A stretch of 35,164 nt of DNA from Mesoaciditoga sp. (GTDB lineage Bacteria > Thermotogota > Thermotogae > Mesoaciditogales > Mesoaciditogaceae), in NCBI GenBank assembly GCA_015489955.1, contig WFYR01000006.1, forward strand, positions 1 to 35,164. Reading direction: 5' to 3'. Under the pieces are notes generated by a model, which was not told the DNA's origin, did not search any database, and was given only the letters and a program-made list of their open reading frames with translations. The position numbers were made by a program, and so were the translations under genes. Positions 13,762 to 22,100 of the stretch are shown here, piece after piece; position 1 is the first letter of the stretch, and each line of letters opens with the position of its first letter.

Positions 13762-15957
13762 ATGTTAAGAAAAAGCATCATTTTGGCCGCTATTCTTGCG
13801 ATGGCGATCACGTTGTTTGCTGCTACAGCTTTCCAGGTTACATCGCCATCCCAATTGATAGGCGGACCGGCGGCAGCTGGACGCGTTGGGGACTACATTC
13901 TCCAAAATTCGGCCATAAAAGTTTTGATAGGGGCCAAAGACAATTTCCATGGATACATGAAGAGCGGTGGAAACATACTTGACGCTTCACTCGCAGGAGT
14001 TAACAACGATCTCTTTGATGAAGTCCACACGTATTACGGTTGGCCAAAACAGGCAATTTACACAAAAATATTCATAAAAGACGACGGAAGCAAAAGTGGA
14101 AACGCGATCATAGAAGCAGTCGGATACAAAAATGACATGCCTTTTGTCAAAATCGATACGACATATACGCTTGCTGGAAATTCAAATTACGTTGTCATAA
14201 GAACTACCCTTACCAACACTTCCAAAAAAGATGTTGGACCTTTTGTTTTTGGCGATGCCGCCTTCTTTGGTTACGCAAGACCGTTCCTTTACGGAAATGG
14301 TTTCTCATTTAAAAACTTCAACTCTCCGTTGGTGGCTGGTGTTGGAGACGGTGTTTCTTACGGCTTCACGACAACAGAAGTTAACCCGGCAACTGGAAAA
14401 ATAAGACCAGTTCACATAGCCTACATATACAGCGATCCTGAAATACTTCCAAAGACCGTTTTAAAAGCCGGACAATCGATCACTTACGAGAGAGAATTCA
14501 TAGTGGCTCCCACTCTTGCAGATGTTGAAAAGACCGTTTTCAATTTGAGAAACATGCCGTATTTCACCTTAAAGGGCAAATTGGTAGACGTTTTTGGAAA
14601 TACCGTTCCTTTTGTAAAAGTTATCGTTAAAGCATCCAACGGTTTGACGATAAGCGAAACGGAAACCAACGCCGCTGGAGAGTACACACTCTATCTGCAA
14701 AACGGCGATTACACGCTTGGAATCGATCAGGCTGGTTACGTAATGCCCACGAAGTCCTTTGAGGTTTCTTCAAACGGAAATCTTCCAACTTTCGTTGTTA
14801 GTTACGTTAAAAAGAATTCCTTTGTGTGGCCTGTGTATTTGACAAACGTTTCAACAGATTCCGTCTTTGTCAACCTCAAAACCATGCTTCCTTCCCAGGT
14901 AACCGTTAAGTACGCCGAAAGCTCTTACTACAAGGCACACGGTACGTTTAACGAAGAAATTTCTGAAAGCGCTCCAAAAATTTACCATCACTTGAAGCTC
15001 ACAAATTTGAAGGCCAATACGGAATATTCTTACATGGTAGTTTCTAAAGATTCGCTTACAGGCGCAATGAAATCAAAAGTCTTCTCTTTCGTTACAACGC
15101 CACAGGACGACTCTTTGAAAAACTTCTCATTCGTCGTTTATGGCGACACAAGGACTTTCCAATTGAGAAACAAGCTCGTTTGCGATGCCATCGCAAAAGA
15201 TCCTGCCCATCCGAGAATCGTCTTCAACATCGGTGATTTGACAATGGACGGTAGGGTATTGGCAAATTGGAACAGATTCTTCTGGGCAATTCACGATTTG
15301 GCAGCCAACGTGCCGTATTACCCAATACTTGGAAACCACGAATACAACTCTTCTTACTTCTACGATGCGTTCCCGCTTCCGAAAGGTGGAGGAACGGACG
15401 AAGAAGAATGGTACAGCTTCAACTACGGGCCTGTTCATTTCATCGTTTTAGACGCTGACGTTATCTTGATGGAAAAAGATCCCGCGAAAATGCAAAAACA
15501 AACGGATTGGCTCATAAACGATCTGAAAGCGAATAAAAATGCCGAATTCAAAGTCGTGATATTCCATCAGCCATTCTGGACAAACACAACAGGTGAAACT
15601 GGAAACCCAGAATTGGTTAAATACTGGAAAGACGTCTTTGAAAAATACGGTGTTAACATAGTCTTCAACGGTCACTATCACGCTTACGAGAGATTTGTGG
15701 TTAACGGTGTTACCTACGTGACAACAGCAGGTGGCGGAGCTCCCATGTACCAGTTGAAACCAAAAGACAAATGGTGGCCATTTACCGTCAAATCGATTGC
15801 CGATATTCATCATTACACGTTAGTTCAAATTGAAGGAAACAAGATGGTCGTAACTGTCAAAGGCGTCATAAAACAGATAAACGATAAACAAGAAAACGCC
15901 TTCAAGCCTTATTCCGGCATACTCGATCAATTCACAATAGAATCCTCTTCGCATTGA
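13762..15957 (+). CDS. Secreted purple-acid-phosphatase-like metallophosphoesterase
   Basis: A signal peptide (1-23, LRKSIILAAILAMAITLFAATAF) opens the 731-residue protein. Residues about 25-265 form a beta-rich region of unknown family. About 275-335 resembles a carboxypeptidase-regulatory-like repeat (LKGKLVDVFGNTVPFVKVIV ... NAAGEYTLYL). About 350-450 looks like the Fn3-type N-domain of purple acid phosphatases. The catalytic domain runs to the end with D462 (YGDTR), D491 (NIGDL), GNHE at 524-527, H602 (FHQPF) and GHYH at 637-640. It should remove phosphate from extracellular esters, but the substrate is unknown. AAGGAGGGAG is the ribosome site. Confidence 0.88.
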   Translation: MLRKSIILAAILAMAITLFAATAFQVTSPSQLIGGPAAAGRVGDYILQNSAIKVLIGAKDNFHGYMKSGGNILDASLAGVNNDLFDEVHTYYGWPKQAIYTKIFIKDDGSKSGNAIIEAVGYKNDMPFVKIDTTYTLAGNSNYVVIRTTLTNTSKKDVGPFVFGDAAFFGYARPFLYGNGFSFKNFNSPLVAGVGDGVSYGFTTTEVNPATGKIRPVHIAYIYSDPEILPKTVLKAGQSITYEREFIVAPTLADVEKTVFNLRNMPYFTLKGKLVDVFGNTVPFVKVIVKASNGLTISETETNAAGEYTLYLQNGDYTLGIDQAGYVMPTKSFEVSSNGNLPTFVVSYVKKNSFVWPVYLTNVSTDSVFVNLKTMLPSQVTVKYAESSYYKAHGTFNEEISESAPKIYHHLKLTNLKANTEYSYMVVSKDSLTGAMKSKVFSFVTTPQDDSLKNFSFVVYGDTRTFQLRNKLVCDAIAKDPAHPRIVFNIGDLTMDGRVLANWNRFFWAIHDLAANVPYYPILGNHEYNSSYFYDAFPLPKGGGTDEEEWYSFNYGPVHFIVLDADVILMEKDPAKMQKQTDWLINDLKANKNAEFKVVIFHQPFWTNTTGETGNPELVKYWKDVFEKYGVNIVFNGHYHAYERFVVNGVTYVTTAGGGAPMYQLKPKDKWWPFTVKSIADIHHYTLVQIEGNKMVVTVKGVIKQINDKQENAFKPYSGILDQFTIESSSH

Positions 15958-15976
15958 TTAAAACATTAAGCGTAAA

Positions 15977-16014
15977 ACAAAAGGGCCAAACGGCCCTTTT
16001 GTTTTGCTTTTTAA
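15977..16014 (+). terminator. Intrinsic terminator of the phosphoesterase gene
   Basis: A perfect 11-bp stem ACAAAAGGGCC / GGCCCTTTTGT with loop AAAC (15988-15991) is followed by TTTGCTTTTT. It lies 20 bases past the stop. Its tail contains the -35 of the next gene. Confidence 0.9.
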
Positions 16015-16032
16015 CATTAAAAATTGTAAAAT
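16004..16032 (+). promoter_or_regulatory. Promoter of the diguanylate cyclase gene
   Basis: TTGCTT at 16004-16009, a 17-base spacer and TAAAAT at 16027-16032 sit 36 bases before the ATG. The -35 lies in the T-rich tail of the preceding terminator. Confidence 0.55.
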
Positions 16033-16068
16033 ACCTAGGTGTGAAAAATTCATGAATCGAGGTTAAAA

Positions 16069-17808
16069 ATGCAAGAAGACGTAAAAATTTCGATACGTGA
16101 TAAAATTCTATGGCTTTCTATAATAGGACTTGACGCTCTTTACGTGTTTTTGATCCTCAACGAACACTTTCCCGCCATAAACAACTACACGTTATTCTTC
16201 ATTTTATCACTTGCCGCCTATCTGATGGGTTCTTTTGCCATAGCCACATTTTCAAATGATTTTACGGTTGTCCCACACTTTTTTGCAATATTTCCAATGT
16301 TGATACTTTTCGATCCAGTTTCCACTTCGCTTATCGCTTACCTCACCGTGCTTTTTGCCTATCGAAAACATGATGCTCGTGCGCGTCTCTTTGGAAGCGT
16401 ACAATACGCTCTCGCGTATTATTTCGCCGGTCTTACACTTCAAAAAATTGGTTGCAACTTGGGCGGCATCATTTTGGCACTTCTCGTTTTCAAAATTATA
16501 AACGCCGTCTTGGTGGACTTTTGGTACGATTTTTTGAGATCAAGAATAAGAAAGATAAAAGTCTGGATAAAGGGCTTTTTTATGGAACTTGGATTTTTTT
16601 CAATGACCATTCCAATGGTTGCGGCTTTTCCTTTGGTCAAAAATAACGTTACGTTGGAATTTTTAGTCATATATTCTCTCATTTTTCCACCGGTTTTCGT
16701 CAAATTTCTCGCAATTCAAAGCAGGTCAAATAGAGAATTGAAAAGCGAAAAAGAGCAATTGTCCAAAAGTGTTCAAAAATTGAAAAGGATACTCGAAGTT
16801 TCCCAGATGTTGAAAGTGAACATGCCTTTGAAAGAGTTAATGATGAGAGTGGCGGCCATAATTCATGACGATCTGGGCTGGGAATACGTGTTGGTAAGCA
16901 TGGTAACTCCAGATGGAAGAATTGAAAGGATAGCTTACGCTGGTATAAGTGAAGAAGAATTCAAGCGTCTTAAGAAGAACACGCCATCTTTACAGTTCAT
17001 AAAATCTTTGATGAAGGAAGAATACAAAATATCTAATTCCTACTTTATCCCCCAAGAGGCTGAAGAAATTTTGCCTCCAGAGTCTTCCTTCATCGGAGAA
17101 TACGAAGAAAAGAAAGATGAAAACGCCTGGCGTGATATGGATTTGTTATGGATTCCAATAACGGATAGAATGGGAAAAATGGTGGCTTTCATTTCGCCCG
17201 ACAAGCCAAAAAGTGGAAAACGTCCAACATTAGAAGAAATAACGATCCTTGAGATCTTTGCGAACCAGGTTTTCATAGCGCTGGAAAATTCAAGTGAATT
17301 CGAAAAATTGCAAGAAAAAGCGATAAGGGATGGTCAAACCGGTCTTTACAATCACACGGAATTTTACAACAAGCTCGAAGGAATTATTCAAAATGATGAA
17401 AAATTCTGTCTTGTGATGATAGACATAGACGATTTCAAATTGGTAAATGATACTTACGGCCACCAAATGGGAGACAAAGTTATAGAGTACATTTCCGAAA
17501 CAATAAAACGTTCGATAAGGCATGGTGATGTAGCGGCAAGATATGGCGGAGAAGAATTCGTGATAATATTCAGGGGCATGAACAAAAGAACCGTAAAATC
17601 TATAGCTGAAAGGTTGAGAATATCCGTCGGCAGCGGCAATTCCCCCGTTAAAGTTACCATCAGCGTTGGTGTGGCATGTTATCCAGGTGATTCAAGTACC
17701 TCTGCGGGAATAGTTGCGGAGGCGGATAAAGCTCTGTACATGGCAAAATTAAGCGGCAAAAATACCGTTGTGGTTGCCAACACCAAAAATAAGAAGAAAA
17801 ACTACTAA
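16069..17808 (+). CDS. Membrane GAF-GGDEF diguanylate cyclase
   Basis: It makes cyclic di-GMP from GTP. An N-terminal membrane region of about six to seven helices spans 10-215. A short coiled coil follows (about 218-245), then a GAF-like domain (about 250-405) and the GGDEF domain (about 415-572). The active motif is GGEEF (493-497) in ARYGGEEFVII, with the metal-binding MIDIDDFK earlier. An inhibitory I-site, R484-x2-D487, lies exactly five residues before GGEEF. Product feedback is therefore expected. No EAL domain is present. GAGGT precedes the ATG. The neighbouring phosphoesterase is unrelated, but c-di-GMP signalling suits a motile organism with FliW/CsrA. Confidence 0.92.
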   Translation: MQEDVKISIRDKILWLSIIGLDALYVFLILNEHFPAINNYTLFFILSLAAYLMGSFAIATFSNDFTVVPHFFAIFPMLILFDPVSTSLIAYLTVLFAYRKHDARARLFGSVQYALAYYFAGLTLQKIGCNLGGIILALLVFKIINAVLVDFWYDFLRSRIRKIKVWIKGFFMELGFFSMTIPMVAAFPLVKNNVTLEFLVIYSLIFPPVFVKFLAIQSRSNRELKSEKEQLSKSVQKLKRILEVSQMLKVNMPLKELMMRVAAIIHDDLGWEYVLVSMVTPDGRIERIAYAGISEEEFKRLKKNTPSLQFIKSLMKEEYKISNSYFIPQEAEEILPPESSFIGEYEEKKDENAWRDMDLLWIPITDRMGKMVAFISPDKPKSGKRPTLEEITILEIFANQVFIALENSSEFEKLQEKAIRDGQTGLYNHTEFYNKLEGIIQNDEKFCLVMIDIDDFKLVNDTYGHQMGDKVIEYISETIKRSIRHGDVAARYGGEEFVIIFRGMNKRTVKSIAERLRISVGSGNSPVKVTISVGVACYPGDSSTSAGIVAEADKALYMAKLSGKNTVVVANTKNKKKNY

Positions 17809-17836
17809 TCCGTTCTGGCTTTGGCTTCGAAAAAAT

Positions 17837-17982
17837 TGTCCTTCATGATGTTCACGCGCAACACAGGTTAACCTTTTCATTCGAAGGCATTTTCATGAAC
17901 ATGTCCTTCATGGCGTGTGCACAAACAATTAAAGCAAAAGAAATAAATACTACAAGAAGTAACTATATACTATTTGTAGACT
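17837..17982 (+). promoter_or_regulatory. Upstream region of the Fe-S gene pair with an inverted repeat
   Basis: The 243-base gap holds no gene. A TATACT at 17966-17971 could be a -10 but has no good -35. CTACAA (17950-17955) and TTGTAG (17974-17979) form an inverted repeat around it and could bind a regulator. An 11-base direct repeat TGTCCTTCATG occurs at 17837 and 17902. All of this is weak evidence. Confidence 0.25.
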
Positions 17983-18051
17983 AAAAAGGAAGAGTTTTTT
18001 AGAACGCTAATTTCAATTTGTAAAAATGAGAGAATTTAAAGAAAGGAAGTA

Positions 18052-18789
18052 ATGAGTATGCTTGAATTGAAAAACATATCCTTAACGATAGATGAAAACA
18101 AGATCTTAAACAATTTGAATATGCGGTTTGATGAAGGAAAAAGATACGTCATTCTTGGAAACAACGGAACTGGTAAATCAACCATTGCCAATCTCATGAT
18201 GGGTGTGAAGAAATACCATCCTCAAGAGGGAAAGATACTGCTGAATGGAAAAGATATAACCGATCTTGGAGTTTACGAAAGGGCTAAACTAGGCATAACC
18301 ATTGCTTTCCAAAACAGCGTTCGATTTGAAGGAATAACAACCTTTGATTATCTAACGCTTGGCGGAAAGGTAAAGGCATCGCTTGAAGATGCAAAAAAGG
18401 CGTTGGAACTTGCAGGATTGAATTCAGATTACTTGAAAAGGCGTGTTGATAGTTCTTTAAGTGGAGGGGAAAGAAAGAGAATAGAGCTGGCGTCCATTCT
18501 AATGCTGGAAATGAAGTACGTCATTTTGGACGAACCAGATTCCGGAATAGATATGATGTCTCTTGAGACCATTTCCAACATAATAAATATTCTGAACAAG
18601 CGTGGAACGACAACCATAACCATAACTCACAGAGAAGAAATAGCCCAAAACAGCGATTACGCCTATCTGATATGCGCTGGAAGGGTGTTTAACGAGGGAG
18701 CTCCAGAAAAAATGGCAAGTTACTACAAAGAACTGTGCGATCGTTGCGATCATCCAAACGATCTTCTTAAAATAGCGGAAAGTAGGTGA
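18052..18789 (+). CDS. sufC: SufC-type Fe-S assembly ATPase (SmsC-like)
   Basis: A soluble ABC-type ATPase that drives the SufB scaffold. The 245 residues contain Walker A GNNGTGKST (36-44), a Q-loop (AFQNS), signature SLSGGERKR (about 134-142), Walker B YVILDEPDSGID and the H-loop TITHREE. The sequence is more divergent than typical SufC, and a Cys-rich end (ELCDRCDHP) is present. It is followed five bases later by a single SufB-like gene. This C-then-B pair without SufD, S, U or E matches the minimal SMS-type system described from genome surveys, so SmsC is an equally good name. AAAGGAAG is the ribosome site. Confidence 0.85.
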   Translation: MSMLELKNISLTIDENKILNNLNMRFDEGKRYVILGNNGTGKSTIANLMMGVKKYHPQEGKILLNGKDITDLGVYERAKLGITIAFQNSVRFEGITTFDYLTLGGKVKASLEDAKKALELAGLNSDYLKRRVDSSLSGGERKRIELASILMLEMKYVILDEPDSGIDMMSLETISNIINILNKRGTTTITITHREEIAQNSDYAYLICAGRVFNEGAPEKMASYYKELCDRCDHPNDLLKIAESR

Positions 18790-18794
18790 GAAAT

Positions 18795-19754
18795 ATGCAA
18801 ATATCTGCCAATTACGCAAATGAATTTGAAAAGATAGCCGAAGCTTACGAAAAAAGCGGTGGAGATGCATCTAACCTCTTGGATAAGAGCATCTCTTCCA
18901 TAATAATAAGTGGAGATAAGATAATAGGACTCAACACCGTCAAAGGTGTCGAAATAGAATCCGGGACACAAGAAAAAGGCGTTTGGGCCAAGATAAGAAT
19001 TTTAAAGGGCAACAAAATAGAAAAGCCAATTCACCTTTGCACGGGTTTTCTTGGAAAAGAAGGGGAACAACGGGTCAATTTCGACTTTTTCATCGAAGAT
19101 GACGCGGAAGTGAGTTTCATTTCGCATTGTTCGTTTCCGTGGTCAACGAAACTGACCCATAAAATGGTCGCGAACGTTCATATAGGAAAGAACGCCGTTA
19201 TGACTTACAACGATGAGCATTTCCACTCTGAAGCTGGTGGCGTTACGCTAATTTCCGATACCCATGCCGTGGTGGAAGATGGAGGAAAATACGAAAATAA
19301 TTTTGAGTTAACCAAAACGAGAGTTGGAACCCTAAAAGTGAGAATGGACGTGGATTTAAAGAAAAACGCCGTTGCAAAGTTTGACAGTAAAATTCGCGGA
19401 AAAGAAGATGATGAGATCTCAATAGTGGAAAGTTTAGGTTTAAACGGCGAAGGCGCCCATGGAATAGCAAAATCCACAGTTGTTGCCACAGATAGAACAA
19501 GGGCCAGAATAATAAATGAGGCCTTCGGAAACGCTCCGTATTCAAAGGGACACATAGAATGTAACGAAATAACCAAGGGAGACAAGGTGGACGTTTCAAC
19601 GCTTCCCGTTTTAAAAGTTACAAACGATCTCTCAGAACTCACCCACGAAGCCTCTATTGGGCGTGTTAATTCAGAACAGCTCGATACCCTTATGGCAAAG
19701 GGAATGTCTGAAGACGAGGCTACAGAATTTATAATCAGGGGAATTCTGAGGTAA
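18795..19754 (+). CDS. SufB-type Fe-S cluster scaffold (SmsB-like)
   Basis: A 319-residue SufBD-family scaffold, shorter than the usual SufB of about 470. The C-terminal beta-helix core is present. C256 (GHIECNEI) and H284-E285 (LTHEASIGRV) are separated by 29 residues, the same spacing as Cys405 and Glu434 of E. coli SufB. Cluster-building residues are thus kept, which argues for a SufB rather than SufD role, and the end MSEDEATEFIIRGIL is typical. The missing N-terminus is normal for the minimal form. I chose ATG 18795 with AGGTGA ahead, rather than the upstream GTG. No SufD partner is nearby, so a B2C2 homodimeric complex is implied. Confidence 0.85.
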   Translation: MQISANYANEFEKIAEAYEKSGGDASNLLDKSISSIIISGDKIIGLNTVKGVEIESGTQEKGVWAKIRILKGNKIEKPIHLCTGFLGKEGEQRVNFDFFIEDDAEVSFISHCSFPWSTKLTHKMVANVHIGKNAVMTYNDEHFHSEAGGVTLISDTHAVVEDGGKYENNFELTKTRVGTLKVRMDVDLKKNAVAKFDSKIRGKEDDEISIVESLGLNGEGAHGIAKSTVVATDRTRARIINEAFGNAPYSKGHIECNEITKGDKVDVSTLPVLKVTNDLSELTHEASIGRVNSEQLDTLMAKGMSEDEATEFIIRGILR

Positions 19755-19771
19755 AAAAACTTACCGACAAC

Positions 19772-20452
19772 TTAAAAGAGCGTTTTAACAAAATCTAAAA
19801 TCGGTACAACCACAAGAGCCGGAAGAAAGTTTCCGGCTTTTGTATCCCTTAAATTGAAAAGCTTTATGGCGATCATCAACAAAATTGCGCCGCCAACCGA
19901 GGTGAAATCGTTTATGTAGATCGGCAACGTTAAAAAATGAAGGTAACTCGATAGGGAAACAATGCTTCCTTCAATAAGATAAACTCCCAACGCTGATGCC
20001 AAAACGCCTTTTCCGTAAGCGGAAGCGAGGATTATGGAACTTATGCCATCCATCGTGGCCTTAACGTAAAGCAACTGGTTGTTTCCGGTTAAACCGCTGT
20101 TTACGCATCCAAGAATGGTCATAGGTCCTATTGTGAAAAGCACTGTCGCAAAAACGAAACCACTGGCAAAAGTGTTCTCGTTACTTTTTGAAAATCGATC
20201 CGCAAGGGACGTAATATGTTCCTCTATTTGCCACCATTCGCCAAGAAGCCCCCCTATTGCCAGACTTATCAAAACGATCAAAAAATTGGAAGCACCCAGT
20301 CCCATTTTCAAGCCAAGGAAAACGGTTATGGACCCTATTGACAAAAAGAGCGCGTTTTTGTATTTTTGCGGTAGTTTGGAACCTATGAAAATGCCAAGCA
20401 CACTTCCCAAAATCACCGTTAAAGTGTTCACAAGCACTCCAAAGTTCAGCAT
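19772..20452 (-). CDS. DUF554 family membrane protein
   Basis: A 226-residue protein with about seven hydrophobic segments belonging to DUF554, a family of uncharacterised transporters or membrane proteins. NFGVLVNTLTVILGSVLG at the start, GGLLGEWWQIEEHI and IGPMTILGCVNSGL are characteristic. No substrate is known. AGGAGG precedes the ATG and lies just past the glucosidase stop, so it is the last gene of that operon. A plus-strand terminator is embedded in its 3' coding end. Confidence 0.85.
   Translation of the reverse strand: MLNFGVLVNTLTVILGSVLGIFIGSKLPQKYKNALFLSIGSITVFLGLKMGLGASNFLIVLISLAIGGLLGEWWQIEEHITSLADRFSKSNENTFASGFVFATVLFTIGPMTILGCVNSGLTGNNQLLYVKATMDGISSIILASAYGKGVLASALGVYLIEGSIVSLSSYLHFLTLPIYINDFTSVGGAILLMIAIKLFNLRDTKAGNFLPALVVVPILDFVKTLF
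19817..19841 (+). terminator. Terminator of the Fe-S genes inside the opposing DUF554 gene
   Basis: AGCCGGAA and TTCCGGCT form an 8-bp stem around a 6-base loop, followed by TTTTG. It lies about 60 bases past the SufB-like stop and within the coding end of the minus-strand gene. Confidence 0.65.
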
Positions 20453-20466
20453 TTTTCCTCCTCACA

Positions 20467-22095
20467 TTACATAACTTCCATTACTAAAGATTCAAACGGT
20501 TGAAGTCTTATCTCGCCTTTTATCATTTTTCCAACTTCTCTATCACTTGCCACGCTAATTATGCTGTTTTCGTTGATTTTAACAGCTTTCTCAGAGTTCG
20601 TCATGTTCAAAATTACAGAAGCCATTTGAGAGAAGAAAGTACGGCTGTAAAACAAGACACCTTCAGGGCTTTCGCGCCAAAAATCAAGTTTCCCCCTTTT
20701 CAAGGCAACGCTTCTCTTTCTGAACCTTAGCAATCTTCTGTAAAAATTCAAAACGGAATCCTCGTCTTTAATTTCATCTTCAACGTTAACACTGGATTTG
20801 TTATCGTTAATTGGCAACCACGGTTCAACGGTGGAAAAGCCAGCATATTCACTTGAATCCCACTGCATTGGCGTTCTGCACACATCTCTTCCCTTTCTTG
20901 GCCACAACGCCTTTCCCCATGGATCTTTTATTTTATCGTAAGGAATACTCGTGTCTTCCATTCCGAGTTCTTCACCGTAGTAAATAAAAGGCGTGCCCCT
21001 GAGGGTTAAAAGCAAAGTTGCAAAGATCTTTGCAACTTTCTTCTTTTCATTTTCATCGAGTTCCCTATTTTCCGTCATGCGCGTCAATATTCGCGAATTG
21101 TCATGATTACCCAAAACGTAGCTCGGCCACGCCCTTTCGCCAAAGGTCTTATCGACATTTTCCGCGAGTTCTTTTATCCTTTCAGCGTCCATTGAAAGCT
21201 TTTCCATAAAGTCAATGTTAAAAGCCATGTTAAACCTATCAGGGAGCGTGAAAATAAGGTAAAGGCATAACCCCATATCGGCGGATATCTCGCCGACGCT
21301 CACTTTTTTGTTTTTTCCATAACTGTCTAAAAATTCCCTTATTTCTTCAACTGCAAGCAAAGTCTCCGGGCGCGCCGTAAATCTATCCCAGTAATACACA
21401 TCTCTCACACTTTTAAAGAGACTCTCTTTTATTTGAATTCCAGTTAAAGCATCTCTAAATTTTGGATCTTTGTAATAATGAGCCGCAGCGTCAAATCTGA
21501 AACCATCTACACCGTGATCAAGCCAAAAATTCATCGATTTGAATATTTCTTTCTTAACCTCTGGATTTCTCCAATTCAAATCCGGCTGCTCTTTAGCAAA
21601 AAGATGAAGGTAGTATTGTTTCCTGTTTTCATCCCATTCCCAAGCGCTTTCGGGTTTTGTTCCTGAAAAGAGAGAAACCCAATTGTTTGGAGGCGCGCCA
21701 TCTTCTTTTGCATCTTTCCATATGTACCAATCCGCCTTTGGATTATCCCTTGAATTTCTCGATTCCACAAACCACGGGTGTTGAACTGACGTGTGGTTGT
21801 AAACCTGATCTATGATAACTTTTAATTTTCTCTTGTGCGCTTGTTCTATCAATTCATCAAAATCAGATATACTTCCAAATATTGGATCAACTTCCGTGTA
21901 ATCACTTATGTCGTATCCAAAGTCTGCCATTGGTGATTTGAAAAAAGGAGATATCCATATTGCATCCACGCCGAGCCACGAAAGGTAATCAAGTTTTTCC
22001 GTTATCCCTTTTAAATCACCGATGCCATCGTTGTTTGTATCTTTAAAACTTCTTGGATATATCTGGTAAAAAACAGCTTCTTTCCACCATTCCAT
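20467..22095 (-). CDS. GH13 alpha-glucosidase (oligo-1,6-glucosidase type)
   Basis: A cytoplasmic alpha-amylase-family hydrolase cleaving short alpha-glucosides. The opening WWKEAVFYQIYPRSFKDTN and DGIGDLKGI are typical of the GH13 oligoglucosidase group. The catalytic triad is visible as Asp in DGFRFDAAAH, Glu in VSVGEIS and Asp in LGNHDNSR. QVYNHTS marks the first conserved region. No signal peptide is present. The frame also opens at a GTG at 22104, but ATG 22095 has GAGGAG eight bases ahead and is preferred. It overlaps the lnt stop region, an unusual neighbour for a sugar enzyme. Trehalose-6-phosphate hydrolase activity cannot be excluded by eye. Confidence 0.9.
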   Translation of the reverse strand: MEWWKEAVFYQIYPRSFKDTNNDGIGDLKGITEKLDYLSWLGVDAIWISPFFKSPMADFGYDISDYTEVDPIFGSISDFDELIEQAHKRKLKVIIDQVYNHTSVQHPWFVESRNSRDNPKADWYIWKDAKEDGAPPNNWVSLFSGTKPESAWEWDENRKQYYLHLFAKEQPDLNWRNPEVKKEIFKSMNFWLDHGVDGFRFDAAAHYYKDPKFRDALTGIQIKESLFKSVRDVYYWDRFTARPETLLAVEEIREFLDSYGKNKKVSVGEISADMGLCLYLIFTLPDRFNMAFNIDFMEKLSMDAERIKELAENVDKTFGERAWPSYVLGNHDNSRILTRMTENRELDENEKKKVAKIFATLLLTLRGTPFIYYGEELGMEDTSIPYDKIKDPWGKALWPRKGRDVCRTPMQWDSSEYAGFSTVEPWLPINDNKSSVNVEDEIKDEDSVLNFYRRLLRFRKRSVALKRGKLDFWRESPEGVLFYSRTFFSQMASVILNMTNSEKAVKINENSIISVASDREVGKMIKGEIRLQPFESLVMEVM

Positions 22096-22100
22096 TTGAA

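Noticed and set aside
17837-17912. 11-base direct repeat TGTCCTTCATG
   Set aside because: Only two copies 65 bases apart with no further symmetry; too little to call an element.
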